Shown here: in pieces, positions 28,884 to 37,921 of the stretch
Layout: each line of letters begins with the position of its first letter
How positions within the stretch are numbered: the first letter of the stretch is position 1
Assembly: GCF_000718255.1 (NCBI RefSeq)
Contig: NZ_JOFJ01000005.1
Location: 186,001 to 250,000 of the forward strand
Source: Spirillospora albida
Lineage (GTDB): Bacteria; Actinomycetota; Actinomycetes; Streptosporangiales; Streptosporangiaceae
Reading direction: 5' to 3'
DNA: 64,000 nt
The notes under the pieces: generated by a model
Told to the model about the DNA's origin: nothing
The model's input: the letters and a program-made list of their open reading frames with translations, nothing else
Database searches by the model: none
Program-made: the position numbers and the translations under genes

Positions 28884-30095
28884 ATGGAACTCCGCCCCGG
28901 GTCGTTGTCGCCGCGCGCGCTGGCCCAGGATGTGCTCCTCGCGCTCTTCATCACCGCGATGCAGGTGCAGGGCACACTCGCCCTCGCCGCCGCGAGGGGG
29001 ACGGAGCAGCGCTCGCTCACCGACGCCGGATACCTCGGATTCGCGCTGCTGGCGGTCGGCGGCCTCGTCGTGGCCGTCCGCCGCCTGTGGCCGGTCCTGG
29101 TGTTCGCCACGACCGGGCTCGCCAGCGTGACCTATTACGTCCTCGACTTCCCGGACGGCTACGGCTGGCTCGGCCTCACCATCGCCCTCTACACCCTCGC
29201 CGCCTACGGCGACGGGCGCCGATCACTCGCGATCGCCGGAGGGGGCACCACGCTCATCGCCGCCGGGTGGCTGGTCGCGGGGGCCGACGTGCAGCCGCGC
29301 GAGGCCATCGGCTGGGTGTTCTTCCGCATCGGGGTCGCGGTGATGAGCACGACCCTCGGCGAGTCCGTGCGGTCCCGGCGGGTCATCGCGGCGGACGCCC
29401 AAGAGCGCGCGGAACTGGCGGAACGGACCCGCGAGGAGGTGGCGCGGGCGCGGGTCGACGCCGAGCGGCTCCGGATCGCGCGTGAGGTCCACGACACCGT
29501 CGCCCACGCCATAGCGATCATCAACGTGCAGTCCGGGGTCACCGCGCACGTGCTCGACAAGCGTCCCGAACGCGCGCGCGAGGCGCTGCAGATCATCGAG
29601 CAGACGAGTTCGCGGACGCTGCGGGAGATGCGGGCCATCCTCGGCGTCCTCCGCGGCACCGACGACGACCCCGTCCCGCATGCCGGCCTGGAGAAGATCG
29701 ACGACCTCGCCACCGAGGCGCGCGCCGCCGGACTGGACGTCACGCTCGACATGGACCCGCCCGCGACGCCGCTGCCGAGCGCGGTGGACAGCGCCGCCTA
29801 CCGGATCCTCCAGGAGTCGATCACCAACATCATCCGGCACACCGGACCCACCCGGGTGACGGTAGCGGTGCATCCGGGGATCGACCATCTGGAGATCCGC
29901 GTCACCGACCAGGGCCGTTCGAACGGCGCCGCCGCGCTCCGCCCGTCCGGCGACGGCGATGCCGGACGCGGGATCCTGGGCATGCGCGAACGCTGCCAGC
30001 TGCTCGGCGGGGAGCTCGACGCGGCGCCGACCCCGACCGGCGGCTTCGAGGTCATGGCCCGTCTGCCCCTCGCCCCCACCGGATCACTCATCTGA
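28884..30095 (+). CDS. Sensor histidine kinase (HisKA_3 type)
   Basis: Membrane sensor kinase, 403 residues. About five N-terminal helices (residues ~15-155) form a small sensor with hardly any external loop. A linker coiled coil is followed by the phosphoacceptor His in RIAREVHDTVAHAIAIIN. The HATPase domain shows the N box in LQESITNIIRHTG and the G box in GRGILGMRERCQLLGG. AGGA lies eight bases before ATG 28884. It is the natural partner of the NarL-type regulator at 25384, though separated from it by about 2.8 kb holding the predicted target exporter. Confidence 0.93.
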   Translation: MELRPGSLSPRALAQDVLLALFITAMQVQGTLALAAARGTEQRSLTDAGYLGFALLAVGGLVVAVRRLWPVLVFATTGLASVTYYVLDFPDGYGWLGLTIALYTLAAYGDGRRSLAIAGGGTTLIAAGWLVAGADVQPREAIGWVFFRIGVAVMSTTLGESVRSRRVIAADAQERAELAERTREEVARARVDAERLRIAREVHDTVAHAIAIINVQSGVTAHVLDKRPERAREALQIIEQTSSRTLREMRAILGVLRGTDDDPVPHAGLEKIDDLATEARAAGLDVTLDMDPPATPLPSAVDSAAYRILQESITNIIRHTGPTRVTVAVHPGIDHLEIRVTDQGRSNGAAALRPSGDGDAGRGILGMRERCQLLGGELDAAPTPTGGFEVMARLPLAPTGSLI

Positions 30096-30124
30096 CCAGC
30101 AAGCCGCCGCGCAGCCCGGAGCAC

Positions 30125-30856
30125 TCAGGAAGGCAGCCATAGGTCGGGGCCGAGGCGGCGGAGATGCTCGCGGCGGGCCGCGTAGTCGGGCATGCTCCGC
30201 TCGACCAGCGCCCAGAAGCCGTCCCCGTGGTCCGGACGGGTCAGGTGCGCCAGTTCATGGACGAGGACGTAGTCCACGAGCGCCGGCGGCAGCTGCATGG
30301 TCGCCCAGTGCACGTTGACGCGGCCCTGAATCGTGCAGGACCCCCAGCGGTAACCCAGCGGCAGGACGCGCAGCTCGGTCACGGTGGCGCGCATCCGTTC
30401 CGCCCACGGCTCGATGCGGCGCGGCAGCCAGGTGCGGCCGCGGCGGGTGTACCAGCGGACCATTTCCGTGGACGCGTCAGGCACCGAGTCACGCAGCAAC
30501 TCCAGCCGCCCCCGGACGAGCCGAACCGGCGCGGGCGCCTCGTCCACGAGCAGGAGCCGGTGGCTTCGTCCGAGGTAGGGAAAGCCTTCTCCGGTCACGA
30601 ACACGCGGGGAGGGCGCCCTTCGCCGAGTTCGCGCCGCTCGGCGAGCTTCCCGTACAGCCACCGCCGCCGACTCTTGACGATCTTGACGAGGTCCGCCTC
30701 GCCGGTGCCGGGCGGGACGGTCGCGGTCACGGCGGCGTCGCGTTCGACGGTCAGCCGGACGGTACGGCGCCGTTCGCTGACCCGCACCCGTACCTCCAGG
30801 TCACCGACGTGGACGGTACCGGGAACGGGCGGCGGGGACGAGCGGGAGCTGTGCAC
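30125..30856 (-). CDS. YgjP-type (DUF45/M48) metallopeptidase
   Basis: Zinc metallopeptidase-like protein of about 243 residues. The catalytic motif HELAHLTRPDHGDGFW (HExxH plus the downstream His) is near the C-terminus, preceded by YRWGSC, both hallmarks of YgjP/WLM-like proteins. Genes of this family are often found beside type I restriction genes, and here it follows hsdR by 53 bases on the same strand, so it belongs to that locus. Its molecular role there is not established. I place the start at GTG 30856; a GTG at 30889 is in frame but has no ribosome site. Confidence 0.88.
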   Translation of the reverse strand: MHSSRSSPPPVPGTVHVGDLEVRVRVSERRRTVRLTVERDAAVTATVPPGTGEADLVKIVKSRRRWLYGKLAERRELGEGRPPRVFVTGEGFPYLGRSHRLLLVDEAPAPVRLVRGRLELLRDSVPDASTEMVRWYTRRGRTWLPRRIEPWAERMRATVTELRVLPLGYRWGSCTIQGRVNVHWATMQLPPALVDYVLVHELAHLTRPDHGDGFWALVERSMPDYAARREHLRRLGPDLWLPS

Positions 30857-30909
30857 TGTCCCAGCCTGCCATGCGGTCCGGACAACCACGATCGGCGCAC
30901 CGCCCTGCC

Positions 30910-33900
30910 TCAGGTGCGGGGGATGTTCGCCCGGTTCCGGCTGATCACGCTCACGAGGTCGTCGGCCAGAGCGACCGCGCCGCCGGGGTCGATATCGTAC
31001 CCGACGAGCTTCTGCACGATGTGCCGCTTGAGCCCTTCCTGGTTGACCTGCCCGCGCCAGAAATCGCGCCGCCGGGTCTCCACGATGGCGAGAGCGTAGA
31101 TATCCCGGGCGATGTCGATGAGATGGCGGCCGCTCTCCTCGTCCTGGACGGCGTCCACGGCCGTCCCCTCCAGAAGCACCCCGTACAGGGCGCGCTCCAG
31201 AGGGCTGAGGGGGCCACCGTCGTCCTCCTCAGCGGCGCGCATGTCGTCGATCAGCCGCTGCAGTTCGCGGGCCCGCCGCTCCCAGTCGTCGGCGTACTCC
31301 TGGAGGATCTGCTCGAGCCGCTCGCTGAACTGCCGGTACAGGCGCGGGTCGCGTCCGGCGTTGACGTCGATGTGGTCGCGAGCGGCGTGCTCCATCTCGG
31401 ACGCCCGCGCCCGCGCGTCCGGGAGGGCCGCCACCTTCTCGTCGAAGTCGTCGGCGGTCAGCGACACCGGCGGCAGCTTCTCGTCGATGCCGAGCGACAC
31501 CAGGTGCTCGTCGATCAGCTCGCGGACCTTGGCGCCGTACAGGCTGGGGTCGAAGTCACCGCCGTCGATCCGGTAGCGGCGCCGCGCCCGCAGGGCGATC
31601 TCCGAGAACAGCCGCACGTCTCCCATGTATCGCCGGGCGGCAGGGTTCGGCATGACGGTGTCGACCGTTCCGAGGAACCGCTTCAATTCGGCCTCGAACC
31701 GGTCGAGCAGCATTCCGTCCTCGAGGAGCCGGACGCATTCCTCCAGCGTGTCGGCGCCGGGCGTGACGCCCCTGTCGCTGAAGAGCCCCCGGACGGATCG
31801 CGCCTGCGGCCCGAGTTTCGCGATCTCGTCGTGCAGTTCCTTGAGCGTCCCGTCGACGTCCTCGGACGCGTACTCCTTCAGCGCCTCGGCGAGGTGGTGC
31901 GTGACTCCGTAGTAGTCGACGACGTAGCCGCATTTCTTGTTCTCGGCGGTCCGGTTGACGCGGGCGACGGCCTGGAGCAGTTCCGCCTGCTTCAGCGACC
32001 GGTCGACGTAGAGGACCTGTTCGATTGGGGCGTCGAATCCCGTCAGCAGCATCGACTTCACGATGAGGAACGCGATCGGCCGCTCTCCTTCACCGGGCTC
32101 GCCGGGGAACGGCCGCTTGAACGCTTCGATCCGCGCTTCCTGCCGCCGCTCGTCGCTCCATTCGCTGAACCGCTGCTCGTCGTTGGACGTCCCCGCCGAG
32201 ATGACGGGGACGAAGTCCATCGCCCGCAGCAGGTCGATGTGCTTCCACGCCTGCACCCGGGCGGCCTTCCGCGTGTTGTCGAGTTCCGCCGGGTCGACGC
32301 TCCGGAGGTGTTCGGGCAGCCGTTCCGCGTCCCGGACCATCTCGTCCCGTGCGGCCATGAGCGCCTTTCGGTACTTCACGGTGGCGAGGCGGCTGCCCGC
32401 GACGAGCTGCGCCTTGAACCCGCCGGGTAGGACGGTCGAGACGTAGTGCCGCAGCATGTGCCGGGCTTTCGCGGCGATCAGCTCGTCGGCCTCGAGGACG
32501 TCGCCGCGGGTGGCGTAGCGGCGCTGGAGGAGTTGGCGCTCCTCCTTGGTGTGTTCGGCGAACATGTCCTCGAAGACCTCGTCAAGGTCACGGCCGTCCC
32601 GGACGGCGCCCTTCACCGTGTGGCCCTCGTAGAAGATCTGGACGACGGCGCCGTCGCGCTCGGCGTCCGCGATCAGGTACTTGTCGATGAACGACCCGAA
32701 GATCTGCGTGGTCTTCTTCCGCTTCCCCATGATGATCGGGGTGCCGGTGAACCCGATGCGGGCGCAGTTCGGGAGAGCCTCGAGCAGGTTCATGTGCAGC
32801 GCGGAGCCGTGCGAGCGGTGGGCTTCGTCGATCAGCACCACGATCGACTCGTCGGCGTTCAGCTCGCCCAGCGACGGCGTCCGCTCCCCCAGCTCGCCGG
32901 TGCGCGCCTGCTGGTCCTGCTGCTTCTGGATCATCACGAACACGATGGCGGGGCCGTGCTCGGACAGCCGCGCCTTCGTGTCCCGGACGTTCTTCGCCGT
33001 CTCGACGGTCTCGCCGGTCAGCGCCATCGTGGCCCGCAGCTGGCCCTGCAGCTGGGTCCGGTCGGTGACGACGACGACCTTCATCGCGGCGAGGTCGTCG
33101 ATGGACCGCATCCGCCGGACGAGGAAGGTCATCGTGAGGCTCTTCCCGGAGCCCTGCGTGTGCCAGATGATGCCGCCGCGCCGGTCGGCGTCCCCGTCGA
33201 GGGCCTTGGTGTCGCCGTTCAGGAGCCGTCCGATGGCCTTCTCCACCGCCCGGTACTGCTGGTACCGGGGGGCGATCTTGATGATGCCGCCGCTGTCGGC
33301 CGGCATGAACGTCACGTAGTCGTGGACGATCTCCAGGAGCCGTCTCGGGTCGAGGACAACGGCGGCGAGGCGGTCCTGCTCGGTGAGGTCGGCCTCGTCG
33401 CGGTCGAGGCGCGCGGCGAGGCCCTCGTCCGTGAGCGGGTACGCGTCGCGCCACGGCAGGTAGTGGTCGGGGTCGGCGGTGAACGTCCCGAGCCGGGCCC
33501 GTTCGCCGCAGGTCGCGATCGTCAGCTGAACGGTGTGGAACAGCCGACGGTTGCCCTCCCGCTTCCGCGCCCGCCGCCGCTCCGCGTACCGCCGGATCTG
33601 CGTGATGCCCTCCAAGATCGCGTCGCCCCTGCCCGGGCGCTTGCACTCCACGACGACGATCGGGATGCCGTTCACGAACAGCACTTCGTCGGGGACGATG
33701 TGCGCCCGCCCCTGCGTGCCGGGGATGTCCACCCGGAACTGGGACGCGACCACGAAGTCGTTGCGGTCCCAGTGCCGCCAGTCGATGAAGTGGACGCGCT
33801 GGTCACGGCCGCCGTCCCAGCCGGGCAGCCCTTCGACCGCCACGCCGTCCAGGAGGAGGGAGGTCGCATTCTGGTTGGCTTCGAGGAGACCGGCGGGGGC

Positions 33901-34167
33901 GATACGGGTCAGTTCGCCGACGGCCTGGGAGATGCGCTGATCGTCCAGCCAGGGCTCCCCGTCCGGCCGGAGGTTGATCTCCCGCAGGGCCGTCCGCAGC
34001 CGGTCGAGCAGGAACACCTCGGCGAACGACTCGCGCCCGGTGCGTCCGGGATCGGACGGGGCGAAGTCGCCTCTCTCCGCCCCGGCCAGGTGTTCCCACC
34101 CCATGTCCTCGAGCTGCCGGAGCAGCGGCTCTTCCACCAGCGTGTACTCGGGCCCCGCCACGAACAA
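30910..34167 (-). CDS. hsdR: Type I restriction enzyme, R subunit
   Basis: Motor and nuclease subunit of a type I restriction-modification complex, 1085 residues. The nuclease domain has a PD-ExK site: Pro159-Asp160, then Glu174-x-Lys176 in VVVECKRPG. The SF2 helicase part has Walker A TQGSGKS (337-343), DEAH (447-450) in VVLIDEAHRSHG, and GFTGTPI. The C-terminal region is helical and should bind HsdM. TTG 34167 or GTG 34161 could start translation; AGGGGTG and GCGGGG are nearby. Its partners hsdM and hsdS are on the same strand but about 9.4 kb away, with unrelated genes in between. Confidence 0.95.
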   Translation of the reverse strand: MFVAGPEYTLVEEPLLRQLEDMGWEHLAGAERGDFAPSDPGRTGRESFAEVFLLDRLRTALREINLRPDGEPWLDDQRISQAVGELTRIAPAGLLEANQNATSLLLDGVAVEGLPGWDGGRDQRVHFIDWRHWDRNDFVVASQFRVDIPGTQGRAHIVPDEVLFVNGIPIVVVECKRPGRGDAILEGITQIRRYAERRRARKREGNRRLFHTVQLTIATCGERARLGTFTADPDHYLPWRDAYPLTDEGLAARLDRDEADLTEQDRLAAVVLDPRRLLEIVHDYVTFMPADSGGIIKIAPRYQQYRAVEKAIGRLLNGDTKALDGDADRRGGIIWHTQGSGKSLTMTFLVRRMRSIDDLAAMKVVVVTDRTQLQGQLRATMALTGETVETAKNVRDTKARLSEHGPAIVFVMIQKQQDQQARTGELGERTPSLGELNADESIVVLIDEAHRSHGSALHMNLLEALPNCARIGFTGTPIIMGKRKKTTQIFGSFIDKYLIADAERDGAVVQIFYEGHTVKGAVRDGRDLDEVFEDMFAEHTKEERQLLQRRYATRGDVLEADELIAAKARHMLRHYVSTVLPGGFKAQLVAGSRLATVKYRKALMAARDEMVRDAERLPEHLRSVDPAELDNTRKAARVQAWKHIDLLRAMDFVPVISAGTSNDEQRFSEWSDERRQEARIEAFKRPFPGEPGEGERPIAFLIVKSMLLTGFDAPIEQVLYVDRSLKQAELLQAVARVNRTAENKKCGYVVDYYGVTHHLAEALKEYASEDVDGTLKELHDEIAKLGPQARSVRGLFSDRGVTPGADTLEECVRLLEDGMLLDRFEAELKRFLGTVDTVMPNPAARRYMGDVRLFSEIALRARRRYRIDGGDFDPSLYGAKVRELIDEHLVSLGIDEKLPPVSLTADDFDEKVAALPDARARASEMEHAARDHIDVNAGRDPRLYRQFSERLEQILQEYADDWERRARELQRLIDDMRAAEEDDGGPLSPLERALYGVLLEGTAVDAVQDEESGRHLIDIARDIYALAIVETRRRDFWRGQVNQEGLKRHIVQKLVGYDIDPGGAVALADDLVSVISRNRANIPRT

Positions 34168-34440
34168 CCCCGCTCACCCCTGCCGCTCGTCACCGATCAC
34201 TCCATCTTGCTCACGGAGCGCACGACACGCCACAGGAATTCACAAGCAGCCGGACATTTTCCCCTCAATTGCCAGTTCTCCCGGCCGTCCTGGGATGCCG
34301 CGCCGAAGGCCGGTCGAGCCGATCTCAGGGACCGACGCCGAGACAAGGCGTCGCCTCGCGCCCTGCGGACGCTTGACCTCGACCAAAGTCGAGGTTCCAG
34401 AATGATCTCCAGGAGCGATGCGGAAAGGCAGTGATCAGTG

Positions 34441-35391
34441 ATGCGAGTCGTGCGAGTGGCGGAGTTCGGCGGCCCAGAGGTCCTGCGGGTGGAGACCGTT
34501 CCGGACCGGGCGCCCGAGCCGGGCGAGGCCGTCGTGGACGTCGAGGCCGCCGGGGTCCTGTCGATCGACACGGTGATCCGCGGTGGACGGGCCGGTGAGA
34601 TCTTCCCGGTGCACCCGCCGTACGTGCCGGGGGTCGGTGCGGCCGGACGGGTCACCGCGGTCGGTGAGGGCGTCGAGCGGGAGTGGATCGGACGGCGCGT
34701 CCTCGCCGACGTCGAGAACGGCGCGTACGCGGACCGAGTCGTCACCGCAGTAGAGAACCTGATCCCGATCCCCGACGGCGTGGGAACCCGGGACGCGATG
34801 GCGTTGCTGCACGACGGCGCGACGGCCCTCGCCGTCTTCGACCGGGTGGACGTGCGACCCGGCGCAACTGTGCTGGTGCAGCCGGCCGCCGGTGGCCTCG
34901 GAAGCGTGCTCGTCCAACTCGCACACGCCGCCGGAGCTCGTGTGATCGGCGCCGCCCGAGGCGCGCACAAGGTGAAGGTGGTCGAGGAACTCGGCGCCGA
35001 CCTCGTGGTCGACTACAGCGCACCCGACTGGCTCGACCGGGTCGGGCCGGTGGACGTGGCGTTCGACGGCGTCGGCGGCGACCTCGGCCGGGCTGTCCTC
35101 GCCAAGGTGGCGTCCGGCGGCACCTACTCCAACTACGGCTTCGCGGGCGGCGGGTTCACCGAGATCGATCAGGACGCGGAGGCACAGCGCGGGGTCACCG
35201 TGATCGGTATGGAGCAGCTCGCCGAGAACCAGCCCCACCGGCCCAAGTGGGCGCGGCTCGTCCTGGAGGAGGCGGCGGCCGGACGGATCCAACCCATCAT
35301 CGGCCAGACGTTCCCGCTGGACCAGGCCGCCGAAGCGCACGCGGCACTGGAGAACCGCGCCACGATCGGCAAGACGCTGCTGCTGCCCTGA
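34441..35391 (+). CDS. Quinone oxidoreductase-like MDR protein
   Basis: Medium-chain dehydrogenase/reductase of 316 residues, quinone-oxidoreductase branch. The GroES-like part begins VRVAEFGGPEVLRVE. The NADPH-binding Rossmann segment reads VLVQPAAGGLGSVLVQLAHA, using the AxxGxxG form rather than GxGxxG. The catalytic and structural zinc cysteines of alcohol dehydrogenases are absent, consistent with a zinc-free reductase. The ATG at 34441 has GGAAAGG upstream. It lies alone between hsdR and a WhiJ-like regulatory trio on the opposite strand; nothing ties it to either. Confidence 0.87.
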   Translation: MRVVRVAEFGGPEVLRVETVPDRAPEPGEAVVDVEAAGVLSIDTVIRGGRAGEIFPVHPPYVPGVGAAGRVTAVGEGVEREWIGRRVLADVENGAYADRVVTAVENLIPIPDGVGTRDAMALLHDGATALAVFDRVDVRPGATVLVQPAAGGLGSVLVQLAHAAGARVIGAARGAHKVKVVEELGADLVVDYSAPDWLDRVGPVDVAFDGVGGDLGRAVLAKVASGGTYSNYGFAGGGFTEIDQDAEAQRGVTVIGMEQLAENQPHRPKWARLVLEEAAAGRIQPIIGQTFPLDQAAEAHAALENRATIGKTLLLP

Positions 35392-35463
35392 CCACGTCCC
35401 TCGATCACATGCCCAAGACCGCTGGAATGCCGGACGCCGCCCAGGCCACACCGCTGGACGGCG

Positions 35464-35667
35464 TCAGGTGGCGTCCCGGCCCAGATTCAATTCACCACGA
35501 CGGATGCGCCTCAACAGCCCACCGAACTCCCGAGAGCTGAACCCAAGCCGAGGACCATCGGGATCCTTGGAGTCCCGGAAGCCGATGCAGCCGCCAAGAT
35601 CTGCCACCTCGACGCAGATATCATCGTTACCGCTACCGGTGTAGGAACTCTTCCGCCAATCGATCAT
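35464..35667 (-). CDS. DUF397 domain-containing protein
   Basis: A 67-residue actinobacterial protein with the DUF397 pattern: WRKSSYTGSGNDDICVEVA, then IGFRDSKDPDGPRLGFS. Such small proteins are almost always coupled to an XRE/DUF5753 regulator. Here its ATG overlaps the stop of that gene (ATGA), confirming the pair. They are thought to modulate the partner regulator in developmental or antibiotic control, as in whiJ-like and abaA-like loci of Streptomyces. Confidence 0.9.
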   Translation of the reverse strand: MIDWRKSSYTGSGNDDICVEVADLGGCIGFRDSKDPDGPRLGFSSREFGGLLRRIRRGELNLGRDAT

Positions 35668-36476
35668 TCGTACATCCTCTTAGTCTGCTCGATCAGATTC
35701 CGGGAGTCGTCCCGAGACAGGGCAAGCGCCCCGATTTGATCGAACTTTATCGCGAGGCCGGCGATCTCGTCACCGGCTTCGATCAGACGCCCGCCGATCT
35801 GGGCTGCCACATAAGCGACCTCACGCCCTCCCACCTTCAGGACCTGGAAGGCTCCATCGTGACCAGGGTGAGGTCCCGCCGCTCTGGGGACGACCCGGAC
35901 AACCAGCCTCGGGTTGTCTTCGATGTCGATCAGGCGTTGCAATTGACCGCGCATGACCTCACGGCTACCGACCATGCATTCCAGGACCTCTTGGTCAATT
36001 AGAATCCAAACGTGAGGCGGTTCGGGCCGGGCGAGAATGGATTGCCGCTTCATTCGCGCCTTGCTTTCTGTCTCGGCTTCTCGGATGCGACCAGCCATCC
36101 AGAGAATTGATTGGGCGTAGGCTTCCGTCTGAACGAAAACGGGAAGATTCTTTCCGTTGTAGATCTTGATTACATCCGCCGTCTCCTCATATTGGACATA
36201 TTGCTTGAACCAGACAGGATCGTGCCCCGTCTGCGCGTACCACAGGAGCCGAGTGAAGTGGCCGCCCGTCTTCCAAGCCTCATCGAGACGCTTCATATGA
36301 TCGACGTGCGGCCTTAGCCGTCCCGCCTCCCAGTTGGATACAGTTCCGCGGGCTGCCCTGACGATCAGTCCGGTCTGAGCCAGCGAGAGCCCACGCTGAG
36401 TGCGGTAAAACCACAGGTCATGGGCCAGCCACGCCCACATCGACGACTTCGGATCGATCAATTCGCGCGCACTCAT
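35664..36476 (-). CDS. XRE family regulator with DUF5753 sensor domain
   Basis: WhiJ-like transcriptional regulator, 270 residues. The N-terminal helix-turn-helix is LAHDLWFYRTQRGLSLAQTG followed by LIVRAARGTVSNWEAGRLRP. The rest is a DUF5753 domain, with VFVQTEAYAQSILWM and the ending YVAAQIGGRLIEAGDE. ATG 36476 has AGGAGGGG upstream. The gene is divergent from an RsbW-like ATPase gene and overlaps a DUF397 gene, completing the WhiJ-type trio. Codon usage is noticeably less GC-rich than in the flanking metabolic genes, hinting at lateral arrival with the island. Confidence 0.9.
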   Translation of the reverse strand: MSARELIDPKSSMWAWLAHDLWFYRTQRGLSLAQTGLIVRAARGTVSNWEAGRLRPHVDHMKRLDEAWKTGGHFTRLLWYAQTGHDPVWFKQYVQYEETADVIKIYNGKNLPVFVQTEAYAQSILWMAGRIREAETESKARMKRQSILARPEPPHVWILIDQEVLECMVGSREVMRGQLQRLIDIEDNPRLVVRVVPRAAGPHPGHDGAFQVLKVGGREVAYVAAQIGGRLIEAGDEIAGLAIKFDQIGALALSRDDSRNLIEQTKRMYE

Positions 36477-36571
36477 CCGCCCCTCCTGTGTATCTGGTTT
36501 TTCTGGATACAACGCACGGTAACCCGGCGATGCCGATCCTGTGAGGCGAATCGAGAAACAGGATGGCGGAG

Positions 36572-37012
36572 ATGAATGATCTAGCTTCAATGCACGAAGC
36601 GCCCAACTCGGGTGAAATGCGGATGACTCTCCTTGCAGTCGGCACATCGGTAGTGCTGGCCCGAGAACTCGTCCGCTACGCCCTGGCAAACTGGGGCTAC
36701 AGCCGAGCCCTGATCGATGACGCGGTCGTCGTCATGAGCGAAATCGTGACGAATGCCGTCAATGCGGCACCCTCTTGCCCGGTCCGCGTTCGGGTCGCTG
36801 TCCAAAGCGGCGCCCCTCTCCTGGAGTGCTGGGACCCGGCGCCCGAACTCCCCCAGGCCGGCGACGCCGAGTTCGATGCTCTCAGCGGCCGAGGCCTCGC
36901 GATCATCGCGGCCTATTCGAAGGACACCGGCGTCCGTCCGTCTGCCACCGGCGAGGGCAAGATCGTCTGGGCCCTCATGCCCACGGAAGGCCACGACCAG
37001 TTCCCCCCGTAG
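36572..37012 (+). CDS. RsbW-like ATP-binding protein
   Basis: Single-domain GHKL ATPase of the SpoIIAB/RsbW anti-sigma type, about 146 residues. The N box is seen in AVVVMSEIVTNAVNAAP, the G1 segment as LLECWDPAPELP, and the G2 box in GRGLAIIAAYSKDTG. The central Asp of the usual D.G.G motif is retained only loosely, and the C-terminus is short. I favour the ATG at 36572 because AGGA lies eight bases upstream; ATG 36563 has no ribosome site. It completes the trio with the divergent XRE-DUF397 pair and could act as an anti-sigma factor or a competitor for a regulator. Confidence 0.83.
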   Translation: MNDLASMHEAPNSGEMRMTLLAVGTSVVLARELVRYALANWGYSRALIDDAVVVMSEIVTNAVNAAPSCPVRVRVAVQSGAPLLECWDPAPELPQAGDAEFDALSGRGLAIIAAYSKDTGVRPSATGEGKIVWALMPTEGHDQFPP

Positions 37013-37111
37013 CAGTCATACGCGGACGGCGTGGTATTCGCCAAGGCTCGCGAGCCTGCGAATTACGCACCCTCCCGCCGCCATCAAGGTCACCGGACGG
37101 AGCAGGACACA

Positions 37112-37144
37112 CCCCCGCCTCCTGACTTGCCAAGGAGGCGGGGG
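37112..37144 (+). terminator. Perfect 12-bp hairpin after the RsbW-like gene
   Basis: CCCCCGCCTCCT at 37112-37123 pairs perfectly with AGGAGGCGGGGG at 37133-37144 around a nine-base loop. It sits 100 bases after the RsbW-like stop and 40 bases before the HAD gene. A terminator is most likely; because one arm contains an AGGAGG-like ribosome site, translational masking is also conceivable. Confidence 0.6.
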
Positions 37145-37184
37145 GCACTGCTGTTCAACTACGAACCCATCGAGGGCTATTCAA

Positions 37185-37883
37185 GTGTCAGCCTCATCGC
37201 ATCGTGCCCCTAGGTCTGCAACCCGTGCCGTCCTGTTCGACATGAACGGCGTTCTCATCGACGACGAGGAGCTCCACCGCCAAGCCTTTCAGGACGTCTT
37301 ACGGCAGACCAGCCCGCAGATGACCGACAAAGACTACGTCCGCTACTTCGTCGGACGAACAGACCGGGCAGGCTTCCAAGGCTTTTTCTCCGACCGGTGT
37401 CCGGACCGACTTGGCGAGATAGAGGAGCTTCTCGACCGCAAACTTGAGTTGTACCTACATCTGGCGGCAAGCAGCCTACGCAGCTACCCCGGCGCGACGG
37501 AACTCGTCAATGGATTGCATCAAGCCGGCCATGACCTCGCCGTGGTTACGAGCTCCACTCGACACGAGGTGGCCGTAGTACTGGACTTCCTCAACCTCAA
37601 CGATGCCTTCACCACGGTTGTCACGGCCGAGGACGCGCGGAACGGAAAGCCCTCGCCCGCGCCCTACCTAACCGGCGCGACTCGCTTGGACCGTGCGCCG
37701 CATGAGTGCCTCGTCATCGAGGACTCCCCGAGCGGTATTACCTCCGCCAAGGCTGCTGGCATGACCTGTGCCGCAATCGCCTCAACACATGATCGAGAGC
37801 ACCTCACGGACGCTGACGTGATTGTTGAGCGCATCTCTGATCTCACGGCATGTTCAATATTCCATCGACCGCGCTCGCAATGA
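37185..37883 (+). CDS. HAD superfamily hydrolase (beta-phosphoglucomutase-like)
   Basis: Phosphatase or phosphomutase of the HAD superfamily, subfamily IA, 232 residues. Motif I is AVLFDMNGVLIDDEELH, with Asn in place of the more common Asp after the first catalytic Asp (DMNG rather than DMDG). Motif II is AVVTSST, motif III the Lys in NGKPSPAPYL, and motif IV VIEDSPSGITSAKAAG. Asn at motif I's second position is unusual, since that residue is the general acid in phosphatases; a phosphonatase-like or altered chemistry is possible. GTG 37185 has GAGGG eight bases upstream. Confidence 0.85.
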   Translation: MSASSHRAPRSATRAVLFDMNGVLIDDEELHRQAFQDVLRQTSPQMTDKDYVRYFVGRTDRAGFQGFFSDRCPDRLGEIEELLDRKLELYLHLAASSLRSYPGATELVNGLHQAGHDLAVVTSSTRHEVAVVLDFLNLNDAFTTVVTAEDARNGKPSPAPYLTGATRLDRAPHECLVIEDSPSGITSAKAAGMTCAAIASTHDREHLTDADVIVERISDLTACSIFHRPRSQ

Positions 37884-37921
37884 ATGACCTGTGCATCTCG
37901 GGAGAGCGTCGGACTGTTGAA

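Noticed and set aside
37112..37144. End of an insertion sequence
   Set aside because: The hairpin looks like the subterminal hairpins of IS605 elements, but no transposase or matching second end is present; a terminator explains it.
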